Part shown: one piece after another, positions 1 to 6,113 of the stretch
Layout: each line of letters opens with the position of its first letter
Position numbering within the stretch: position 1 is the stretch's first letter
Assembly (NCBI GenBank): GCA_036505275.1
Contig: DASXTS010000547.1
Span: 1-9,115 of the forward strand
Source: DASXTS01 sp036505275
GTDB taxonomy: Bacteria > Actinomycetota > Actinomycetes > Mycobacteriales > Pseudonocardiaceae
Length of the DNA: 9,115 nt
Reading direction: 5' to 3'
Program-made: the position numbers and the translations under genes
The notes under the pieces: generated by a model
What the model was told of the DNA's origin: nothing
Seen by the model: only the letters and a program-made list of their open reading frames with translations
The model's database searches: none

Positions 1-623
1 ATGGCCACGCGGTCGCCGATCTTGATCGCCTCGTCGATGTCGTGGGTGACGAAGACGACGGTCTTGCCGAGCTCGGACTGCAGCCGCAGCAGTTCGTCCT
101 GCAGGCCCTCGCGCACCACCGGGTCGACCGCCGAGAACGGCTCGTCCATCAGCAGCACCGGCGGGTCGGCGGCCAGCGCCCGGGCCACTCCGACCCGCTG
201 CTGCTGCCCGCCGGAGAGCTGCGCGGGGTAACGGCGTCCCATGGCGGCGGGCAACCCGACCAGCTCGAGCAGTTCCGCGGCCCGCGCCCTGGCTCGACGC
301 CGGCCCCAGCCGATCAGCAGCGGCACCGTCGCCACGTTGTCCAGCACGGTGCGGTGCGGGAACAGCCCGGCCTGCTGGATGACGTAGCCGATTCCCCTGC
401 GCAGCACCGCCGGGTCGGCGGAACGCACGTCGAGGTCGTCGATGAAGATCGTGCCGTCGGTCGGCTCGATCATGCGGTTGATCATGCGCAGGGACGTGGT
501 CTTACCGCAACCGGACGGGCCGACCAACACGGTGATCCGACCCGATTCGGCGGTGAGGCTGAGGTGGTCGACGGCGACGGTGCCATCGGGGAACCGCTTG
601 GTCACCGCCCGGAACTCGATCAC
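1..623 (-). CDS. Osmoprotectant (glycine betaine/carnitine/choline)-type ABC transporter ATP-binding protein, C-terminus cut by window edge
   Basis: This is the ATPase subunit of an importer, expected on the cytoplasmic face of the membrane to drive compatible-solute uptake. The 207 visible codons hold a complete nucleotide-binding domain: Walker A GPSGCGKT (35-42), Q-loop Gln83 in VIQQAGLFPHRTV, signature LSGGQ (136-140), Walker B LLMDEP (157-162), D-loop SAVD (164-167) and switch His194 in THDIDEAIKIGDR. The Q-loop context and the THDIDEAIK segment are typical of the OpuCA/ProV family rather than generic transporters. In that family a pair of CBS domains often follows, but that part lies outside the window. 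The GTG start at 623 is chosen because GGGAGG lies about 8 bases upstream and the protein begins as family members do (VIEFRAVTKRF). Permease and binding-protein genes would be expected further left. The solute is inferred from family only. Confidence 0.92.
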   Translation of the reverse strand, partial: MIEFRAVTKRFPDGTVAVDHLSLTAESGRITVLVGPSGCGKTTSLRMINRMIEPTDGTIFIDDLDVRSADPAVLRRGIGYVIQQAGLFPHRTVLDNVATVPLLIGWGRRRARARAAELLELVGLPAAMGRRYPAQLSGGQQQRVGVARALAADPPVLLMDEPFSAVDPVVREGLQDELLRLQSELGKTVVFVTHDIDEAIKIGDRVA

Positions 624-721
624 GGCGGCACCCTCCCGGTCACTGCACCTTGCCGGTCGCCGGCCGCCATGTGGGGGACCCTAGCCCGGAACACCGACAG
701 CAGCGAACGGTTACGGCGCCG

Positions 722-736
722 TCGAGACCGTCTCGA
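722..736. promoter_or_regulatory. Perfect 15-base palindrome, possible operator between divergent genes
   Basis: TCGAGAC-C-GTCTCGA is an exact inverted repeat with 7-base arms around one central base. It lies 99 bases upstream of the ABC ATPase start and about 102 bases upstream of the VOC start. A second palindrome, ACGGCGCCGT (713-722), abuts it. A dimeric repressor site (TetR or GntR type) controlling one or both divergent genes is plausible, but no regulator gene is visible beside it. Confidence 0.35.
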
Positions 737-824
737 TACCCGGCGCGACTCTGTCCGGTATGACCCGATCCGGCCGAGCCGCGAGTACCTCGAGCGGGTG
801 TGCGAAATTGTCGGACCCCGGGCG

Positions 825-830
825 TAGCCT
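825..830 (+). promoter_or_regulatory. -10 element (TAGCCT) for a leaderless VOC transcript
   Basis: TAGCCT fits the actinobacterial TANNNT -10 consensus and ends 8 bases before the ATG at 839. Transcription would therefore begin at or next to the start codon. No purine-rich Shine-Dalgarno sequence precedes this ATG, which agrees with leaderless translation. No convincing -35 hexamer is present at the usual distance. Confidence 0.5.
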
Positions 831-838
831 GCCGGGCT

Positions 839-1660
839 ATGGCAGAACGTGACAGCTATCCAGCCGGTACGCCGAGCTGGGTTGATCTTGGAAGTCCTGA
901 CGTCGACGCCTCGGCCGCCTTCTACGGCGCGCTGTTCGGCTGGGATGTGCAGGAGGCCGGCGGCCCCGAGGCCGGCGGCTACCGGATGGCCTTCGTCCGG
1001 GCTCGGCCGGTGGCCGGCCTCGGCCCGCAGCAGGCGCCCGGCACCCCGTGGTGGACCACCTATGTCACCGTGGACAGCGCCGACGCCTCGGCCAAGGCGG
1101 CCGAGGCGGCCGGCGGCCAGGTGGTGGCCCCGCCGTTCGACGTGCTCGAAGCCGGCCGGATGGCGGTGCTTGCCGCCCCCGGTGGCGCCACCTTCTCGGT
1201 GTGGGAGCCCAAGCAGCACGCCGGCTCCGGCCTGATCAACGAGCCGGGCGCGCTGAGCTGGAACGAGCTCATGGTCCGCGACCTGGACGCCGCCAAGGAG
1301 TTCTACGGCAAGGTCTTCGGCTGGGAGGCCGACGAGATGGACATGGGCGGCGGCACTACCTACACGCTGTGGAAGCTGCCTGGTAGCGACGCCGAACAGG
1401 GCATCGCCGGCGCCATGCAGATGGCCGGCGACATGTTCCCGGCCGATCTGCCCGACCACTGGATGGTTTACTTCTCGGTCGAGGACACCGACGCGTCGGC
1501 GGCGAAGGTGCAGGAACTCGGCGGCAAGATCTCGGTTCCGCCGACCGACATCCCGAACGTCGGCCGGTTCGCGGTGTGCAACGGCCCGCACGGCGAGACG
1601 TTCTCGATCATCGCCAACCCGGTGCAGACCGAGAGCGAGCAGACCTCCAGCCCCAACTGA
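839..1660 (+). CDS. Two-domain VOC (glyoxalase/bleomycin-resistance fold) protein, CFP30B-like
   Basis: A soluble 273-residue protein made of two VOC modules, about residues 10-124 and 137-261. Each opens with a similar helix (DASAAFYGALFGW at 23-35; DAAKEFYGKVFGW at 150-162) and closes with a G-x-TFS strand. It strongly resembles the mycobacterial culture-filtrate antigen CFP30B (Rv0577), sharing the TPSWVDL opening, the WNEL motif and the VGRFAV segment. Members of this group have been linked to methylglyoxal or other electrophile handling, but the reaction of this protein cannot be read from sequence. Candidate metal ligands in the second domain include Glu143 and His207. The ATG at 839 is preferred over an in-frame GTG at 800 because a -10 element lies just upstream of 839 and homology begins there. 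The last dozen residues are polar and probably disordered. Its strong downstream hairpin suggests a single-gene transcript. Confidence 0.88.
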   Translation: MAERDSYPAGTPSWVDLGSPDVDASAAFYGALFGWDVQEAGGPEAGGYRMAFVRARPVAGLGPQQAPGTPWWTTYVTVDSADASAKAAEAAGGQVVAPPFDVLEAGRMAVLAAPGGATFSVWEPKQHAGSGLINEPGALSWNELMVRDLDAAKEFYGKVFGWEADEMDMGGGTTYTLWKLPGSDAEQGIAGAMQMAGDMFPADLPDHWMVYFSVEDTDASAAKVQELGGKISVPPTDIPNVGRFAVCNGPHGETFSIIANPVQTESEQTSSPN

Positions 1661-1692
1661 GGTCCCGCGGAGGTGAAGGTGAGGTTCACGGC

Positions 1693-1730
1693 CCAGCGTC
1701 CGTGCCGGCCGATGTCGGCACGGACGCTGG
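1693..1730. terminator. Strong hairpin terminator downstream of the VOC gene
   Basis: Arms 1693-1707 and 1716-1730 are exact reverse complements (15 bp), closed by an 8-base loop that can shorten to 4 bases through one C-G and one G-U pair. It lies 32 bases past the VOC stop. No T-run follows on either strand, so it would be a U-less hairpin of the kind often proposed in high-GC actinobacteria. The symmetry allows it to act in both directions. Confidence 0.7.
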
Positions 1731-1747
1731 ACCGGATCGCTGGCTAG

Positions 1748-1802
1748 GGCCTGTCTCGTGGAACGGCGCCGCGCAGCAGGCCAAAGATCCGCGAGACCGG
1801 CC
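1748..1802 (-). terminator. Hairpin terminator downstream of the secreted-protein gene
   Basis: GTCTCGTGG (1753-1761) pairs with CCGCGAGAC (1789-1797) with one G-U pair. Outer GGCC (1748-1751) pairs with GGCC (1799-1802) across one mismatch. An alternative inner pairing GGCCTG/CAGGCC (1748-1753 with 1777-1782) also exists. It starts 6 bases past the stop codon of the minus-strand gene, with no T-run. It sits beside the 1693-1730 hairpin, so the two convergent genes appear to have separate terminators. Confidence 0.5.
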
Positions 1803-1808
1803 TTAGTC

Positions 1809-2456
1809 CTAGTCGAACTCCGTCATGCCGCCGCTCGAGGTGAGCGGCAGGTTGCTCGGATCGATGGCGTCCGGCTCGGTCACCGGCACCGGACCGTCAC
1901 CGGTGAGGCGCTGGTCGGTGAGTACCCACCGGCCGCCGTCGCGGGCGAAGTCGAACGTCCTTGAGGCTTGGTACGCGGTGTACTCGGGCTCATCGCCGTG
2001 GATTCGCTTGCGGAACAGCGTGGTGCGCTCGGCCACGGTGAGCTCGAGCCGGTCGCCTGCCCTGGTCGCCGCCAGGAACCGGACGTCAGTCTCGGCCGCC
2101 AGGTAGGCCTCGCCGTCGCCGTGCAGGTGGTCCCGGCGCGCCGCGAGTCCGCGGAGCGCGGCCGCCTCCGCCAGGGCATTCCGCGGCGAGCGGACCACAT
2201 TACCGGCGGCCAGCGGCGCGTTCGCCGAGGGCGTCGCTCCCTCGACGAGCGCGACGGCCCGGCCGGCCAGCGCCTGCCTGGCCGCCGTCAGTAGCACCTT
2301 GTACTCCGCCGGCACGGCCGCGCGGTTGTCGGCGGCGCTGGTGACGCAGAGTACGCCGAGCAGGCAGCCGGCAGCCGGCCATGTCAGCCGCGCGACCGCC
2401 ACCCTGTGCCTCCGTTGTCCCCTGCCGGCCATTGCCCGCCCGGCATTTCTCTTCAT
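1809..2456 (-). CDS. Small secreted hypothetical protein
   Basis: A 215-residue protein of unknown function, predicted to be exported. The N-terminus has a basic stretch (GRGQRRHR, 11-18), a hydrophobic core (about 24-38) and a plausible signal peptidase I site after TSAA (39-42). An AAGC at 28-31 is a weak lipobox, so a lipoprotein is less likely. The mature part alternates a helix-rich segment (50-115) with a beta-rich one (121-165) ending in FDFARDGGRWVLTDQRL. That pattern recalls the N-terminal domain of secreted amidase-like proteins of Gram-positive bacteria, but no catalytic domain follows, and this likeness is from memory and weak. The ATG at 2456 is preceded by GAAGGG 9 bases upstream. 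An in-frame ATG at 2432 (residue 9) would still leave a complete signal peptide. It follows the c-di-GMP gene on the same strand after 127 bases, which include a hairpin and a repeat. Confidence 0.7.
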   Translation of the reverse strand: MKRNAGRAMAGRGQRRHRVAVARLTWPAAGCLLGVLCVTSAADNRAAVPAEYKVLLTAARQALAGRAVALVEGATPSANAPLAAGNVVRSPRNALAEAAALRGLAARRDHLHGDGEAYLAAETDVRFLAATRAGDRLELTVAERTTLFRKRIHGDEPEYTAYQASRTFDFARDGGRWVLTDQRLTGDGPVPVTEPDAIDPSNLPLTSSGGMTEFD

Positions 2457-2502
2457 TGCTCGCGGCCCTTCATTGCTCGCGGCCCTTCATTGCTCGCGGC
2501 GC
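2452..2502 (-). repeat. Three 17-base direct repeats carrying chained mini-ORFs ahead of the secreted-protein gene
   Basis: TTCATTGCTCGCGGCCC occurs at 2452-2468 and 2469-2485, and with one change at 2486-2502. Read on the minus strand, each unit contributes an ATG (first bases at 2490, 2473 and 2456). The first two open a six-codon reading frame, MKGREQ, whose TGA overlaps the next ATG in an ATGA arrangement (2470-2490, then 2453-2473). Each junction also forms GAAGGG 9 bases before the next ATG, a possible ribosome site. The last ATG is the start assigned to the secreted protein. The layout is directly visible. Whether the mini-ORFs are translated is inference. Confidence 0.6.
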
Positions 2503-2524
2503 AGGCCGCGCACACCTCCGGTCG

Positions 2525-2555
2525 AGCATAGGACGGCTGCGGCGCGGGCAGTCAT
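2525..2555 (-). promoter_or_regulatory. Candidate promoter for the secreted-protein gene
   Basis: On the minus strand TATGCT (2530-2525) fits a TANNNT -10 element. ATGACT (2555-2550) could serve as a -35 with a long 19-base spacer. A start near 2518 would put the 17-base repeats inside the transcribed leader. The -35 match is poor, so this is tentative. Confidence 0.25.
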
Positions 2556-2569
2556 TACCGACCGCGGAC

Positions 2570-2584
2570 ACCGCCCCGGGCGGT
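2570..2584 (-). terminator. Compact GC palindrome at the 3' end of the GGDEF/EAL gene
   Basis: ACCGCCC-C-GGGCGGT is an exact inverted repeat with 7-base arms. Its first minus-strand base is the last base of the stop codon at 2584-2586. The loop would need at least one pair opened (ACCGCC/GGCGGT with 3 loop bases). There is no T-run. It may terminate or protect the long upstream transcript. Confidence 0.4.
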
Positions 2585-5500
2585 CAGCTTGCGCGGGGGA
2601 CGTGCAATGGGCCGAGGGCGAGCACGGCGCGGAACTCCGGCGGTGGCACCGGCCTGGAGAACAGGTAGCCCTGGTAGGCCTCCACACCGACACCGCGGAG
2701 CACGTGGAACTGCCGCGGCGTCTCCACGCCCTCGGCGACGCACGAGCCACCCATGGCCCGCGCCATGTCGACCACCGCGCGGGCAACCGCGAAGTCGAGT
2801 GGGTCGGTCCCGGCTCCTTTGACGAACTGCCGGTCGAGCTTGACGATCTGGGCGGGCAGCTCCTTGAGCCTGGCGAGCGAGGACAGTCCGGTGCCGAAGT
2901 CGTCGACGGCGAAGCGCACGCCGCGCTCGGAGAGCTGGGCCATCGCCTGCCTGGACCGGGAGGGCAGGTCGACCAGCGCGGTTTCGACCAGCTCCAGCAC
3001 GATCCGGTCGAAGCCGATGCCGCTGTCCGCCACGGCGTTGGCCACGGCGTCCACGAAGTCCGGGTCGCCGGGCATCAGGCCGGCCAGGTTGACCGCCACC
3101 GCGATCGGCCGGCCGTCCACCAGCGGCCAGGTGGCCGCCTCGCGGAGCGCCGTCTGCAGCACCCAGCGGTCCAGATCACGCAGCAGGTCGCCCTGCTCGG
3201 CGATCGGCAGGAACGTGCCCGGGTTCAGCAGTCCGCGCTCCGGGTGCGGCCAGCGGACCAGAGCCTCCGCGGTGAGCACCGTGCCATCCGGTGCCACCAC
3301 CGGCTGGAAGTGCAGCGTCAGGTTGTCGGCGGCCAGCGCGTCGCGCAGCTGCCCCTCCAGCGCGACCTGGCGGTCGGCCGCTGCCATGAGGTCGGCGCTG
3401 GCCATCGCGGCCCGCCCGCGGCCGGCCCGCTTGGCCTCGTACATGGCCGCGTCAGCAAAGCGCAGCAGGTCCTCCGGCGCGGTCTGCTTGCCGTTGGGCA
3501 CCGCCGCGCCGATGGTCGCCGAGACCCGGACCGGCTGCCCGCGCAGCCCCACCGCCGCGCGCAGCAGCCGTTGCACCTCGGCCACCAACGCCTGCACGCC
3601 ACCGACCAGGTCGGTGTCCGCGCAGATCACCAGGTACTCGTCGCCGCCCAACCTGGCCGGCATGCAGCCCTCCGGCATGCCGGCCTCGAGCCGCCTGGCC
3701 AGCGCGACAAGCAGCTCGTCGCCGGCGTCATGACCCAGCGAGTCGTTGACCCGCTTGAAGTTGTCGATGTCGCAGAACAGCACCGCCACCCGCGACCGGG
3801 TCGGCCCGTTCAGCAGGTCGCCAAGCACCTGCTTGACCGCGGCCCGGTTCGGCAGCCCGGTCAGCTCGTCGTGGGTGGCCTGGTGGCGCAACAGCTCGGC
3901 GGCCCGGAGCCGCTCGGTGATGTCGGAGAACACCACCAGCCAGAACTGGTGCCCGTCGTCCTGCACGGACACCGAGATGTGCAGCTCGCAGTACACCGCC
4001 TCGCCGTCGCTGCGTAACAGCACCACCTGCGGCACTGTGTAGCTGCTCTCCCCGCTGGCCAACATCTTGGTCACCGGCGGCAGGTGCCCAGGCCGGTCGT
4101 CGGGGTGGGTCAGCGCCTCGGTGGTCATGCCGCGCAACTGATCGATGGAGTAGCCGAGCAGCGCACACAGCGCGTCGTTGGCGTCCACCAGCCGCTCGGT
4201 GGCGTCGAACAGGCCGATGCCAACCGGTGTGATCGACACGAGGTCGGCGAAGCGCTGGCTGGAGCGGCGCATCCGGGCCTCGGCGGCGCGGTGTTCGGTG
4301 ACGTCCTGCGCGGTGCCGACCATCGTGGTCACCCCGTCCGGCGTCGTGACCGCCGCGCCGTGGGCGCGAAACACCCGGAGCACGCCGTCGCGGCGGATCA
4401 CCCGGTGCTCACACTCCACCGGCTTGTGGTCGGTGGCCAGGCCGCGCCACAGCGCGTCCACCCAGCCGCGATCGTCGGGATGCACCACGGACAGGTAGGT
4501 CTGGTAGGTCACCGGCTCGTCGGCCGGCACGGCGTACAGCTCGTGCAGCATCTCTGACCAGAACGCCTGGTCGGTGCTCGGGTCCCACTCCCAGGTACCG
4601 ATGCTGGCCACGCGCTGGGCGTCCGCCAGCCGGCGGCGCTCCTCCCGAAGCTGCCGCTCCATCGCGCGGGTGTCGGTGACGTCCTGCACGGTGCCGAGCA
4701 CCCGGGTGATCTCGCCGGTGGCGTTGCGCTCGGCGCGCGCCCGGCACACGTACACGCGCTCCGACGCCGGCGGGCCGCGGAACTCGACCTCCCTGGTTGT
4801 GCCGACCAGGCAGTTGGCGAGCTGTTCGACCAGGCCGGTCAGCTTGCCGCCATCGTCAGGATGCACGGCGGCCAGCGGGTCGACCATCAGGTCAACGCCC
4901 AACTCACCCGCCATCTCGGCCAGCGCCTCGCTGAAATACGGCGTCATGGTGGCCAGGTCGACCGCCCAGCTGCCGATGCGGGAGATCCGTTGCGCCTCGA
5001 GCAATCTGGCCCGCTCCTGGGCCAGCTCGGTCTTGGCCCGCCATTGCTCGGTGATGTCCCTGATCGAGCCGGTGTACCGGACCAACCGCCCGGCCGCGTC
5101 GCGCTGTGCCTTGGCCAGCCCATGCAGCCGTCGCTCCTCACCGGACGGCCAGGACACCCGGTACTCGATGTCGATGGTCGCGCCGGTGTTCTGGTGCTCC
5201 GCCCAGTACGTCGCGAGCTTGGGCCGGTCGTCCGGATGGGCCACGTCCAACACGGAGCCGGCGCCCGGCCGCACGCTGCCCGGCTCGAGGCCGAGCAGGT
5301 CGTAATGGCCCTGTGACCACACCGTCTCGCCGGTGCGCGGGTCGAACTCCCATGAGCCGATGCCGGCGACCCGCTCCACCTCGTCCATCCGCCGGCGCTC
5401 CTCGGCCAGCGCGTGCACCGCCCGCTGCAGGTCCGATACGTCAACCAGCAGCACCATGACCAGCTCGGCACCGTCCGCGGTGGGCGCCAGCGGCACCCGC

Positions 5501-5778
5501 ACCAGCCGCACCCTGGTTACCGGTCCGCCGCCGGGCCAGGCCAGCGCGGCGTCGTCGTCGGAGCCCAGCACGAATCGGTGCAACCGCGCGCCGACCAGCT
5601 CGTCCGGGCCGGACAGCCCGGCCATTGCGGCCAGCGCCTCGTTGGCCTGCAGCACCACGCCGCCGCGGTCGCACACCAGGCCGGGTGCGACCGGCAGCCG
5701 GAACAGCGGAGCGTGGCCCGGCCGCGGTGAGTTGCCATTGCCATGCACGACGATGGCTCGGTCGACCTGATCGGTCAC
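2584..5778 (-). CDS. Multi-PAS GGDEF/EAL cyclic-di-GMP turnover protein
   Basis: A 1064-residue soluble protein with no membrane segment or signal peptide. Five PAS-like modules come first, about 25-117, 138-246, 266-372, 392-497 and 507-625. Modules 2 to 5 share HPDD (181, 306, 433, 558), and modules 2 to 4 also share a G-S/T-W motif (141, 269, 394), so they look like internal duplications of about 125 residues. Short Glu/Arg-rich helices link them. The GGDEF domain (about 633-793) has GGDEY at 711-715 and Asp670/Asp672 in FCDIDNFK, so cyclase activity is plausible. No RxxD inhibitory site lies at the expected place before it (PEGC instead). The EAL domain (806-1050) keeps EALVRW (838-843), the ELVET segment, DDFGTG (959-964), VKLD, AEGVET (1015-1020) and QGYLFSRP, so phosphodiesterase activity is likely. 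The GTG at 5778 has GAGAGGTGA just upstream. The signals sensed are unknown. Confidence 0.93.
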   Translation of the reverse strand: MTDQVDRAIVVHGNGNSPRPGHAPLFRLPVAPGLVCDRGGVVLQANEALAAMAGLSGPDELVGARLHRFVLGSDDDAALAWPGGGPVTRVRLVRVPLAPTADGAELVMVLLVDVSDLQRAVHALAEERRRMDEVERVAGIGSWEFDPRTGETVWSQGHYDLLGLEPGSVRPGAGSVLDVAHPDDRPKLATYWAEHQNTGATIDIEYRVSWPSGEERRLHGLAKAQRDAAGRLVRYTGSIRDITEQWRAKTELAQERARLLEAQRISRIGSWAVDLATMTPYFSEALAEMAGELGVDLMVDPLAAVHPDDGGKLTGLVEQLANCLVGTTREVEFRGPPASERVYVCRARAERNATGEITRVLGTVQDVTDTRAMERQLREERRRLADAQRVASIGTWEWDPSTDQAFWSEMLHELYAVPADEPVTYQTYLSVVHPDDRGWVDALWRGLATDHKPVECEHRVIRRDGVLRVFRAHGAAVTTPDGVTTMVGTAQDVTEHRAAEARMRRSSQRFADLVSITPVGIGLFDATERLVDANDALCALLGYSIDQLRGMTTEALTHPDDRPGHLPPVTKMLASGESSYTVPQVVLLRSDGEAVYCELHISVSVQDDGHQFWLVVFSDITERLRAAELLRHQATHDELTGLPNRAAVKQVLGDLLNGPTRSRVAVLFCDIDNFKRVNDSLGHDAGDELLVALARRLEAGMPEGCMPARLGGDEYLVICADTDLVGGVQALVAEVQRLLRAAVGLRGQPVRVSATIGAAVPNGKQTAPEDLLRFADAAMYEAKRAGRGRAAMASADLMAAADRQVALEGQLRDALAADNLTLHFQPVVAPDGTVLTAEALVRWPHPERGLLNPGTFLPIAEQGDLLRDLDRWVLQTALREAATWPLVDGRPIAVAVNLAGLMPGDPDFVDAVANAVADSGIGFDRIVLELVETALVDLPSRSRQAMAQLSERGVRFAVDDFGTGLSSLARLKELPAQIVKLDRQFVKGAGTDPLDFAVARAVVDMARAMGGSCVAEGVETPRQFHVLRGVGVEAYQGYLFSRPVPPPEFRAVLALGPLHVPRAS

Positions 5779-6113
5779 GCCTCACCTCTCGCCGTCACGG
5801 CTTCGTGCGACCCCGGACCAGCGGTACGCACCCTGCTCGCACCGTAGCGCGAAACCGGCGCGGCCTCGCTGCCCGGGCGCCCACCGGCCTATTCGACCGG
5901 CTACTCGGTCGTAGCAGCAACAATTTCCGCAATCGATATAGCACGTCCGGCAAGCTGCCGGCACTACCCGTCATGACGAATTCGCGACATGGCGGCCTCA
6001 AACATCGGTAAATTGACTCTAATGGCCGTCAGCCGATCGGCCGTTCCGGTGGACTTTCCTGGACAAGAAGTAACGGCCGGCCGTGCCGATCAACTGCAAA
6101 TCAGCCCATAGTG
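5779..6113. other. 335-base gap without a gene between malic enzyme and GGDEF/EAL genes
   Basis: No convincing ORF or RNA gene is seen here. The stretch around 5915-6020 is noticeably richer in A and T than its surroundings, as expected for a promoter region. It holds several inverted repeats: GCTAC/GTAGC (5900-5915), CCGGCA-AGC-TGCCGG (5947-5961), GCCGATCGGC (6032-6041) and ACGGCCGGCCGT (6073-6084). The last is 30 bases past the malic enzyme stop and is followed on the minus strand by a T-rich stretch, so it could be its terminator. TACGGT at 5846-5841 (minus) is a possible -10 for the GGDEF/EAL gene, without a clear -35. I saw no cyclic-di-GMP riboswitch signature by eye. Confidence 0.5.

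Noticed and set aside
800..838. Upstream GTG as start of the VOC protein
   Set aside because: The added 13 residues are not family-like, and a -10 element sits between this GTG and the ATG at 839.
620..1591. Minus-strand 323-codon frame opposite the VOC gene
   Set aside because: The VOC protein on the plus strand has two well-formed domains. This frame shows no domain and also collides with the ABC ATPase start.
2299..4017. Long plus-strand open frame (572 codons) opposite the GGDEF/EAL gene
   Set aside because: It is antisense to a clear GGDEF/EAL protein, has no recognisable domain, and its Arg/Gly/His-rich composition is typical of a GC-driven shadow frame.
5779..6113. Cyclic-di-GMP riboswitch upstream of the GGDEF/EAL gene
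   Set aside because: By eye I found no GEMM-type conserved core or paired stems in the right order. A covariance search would settle it.
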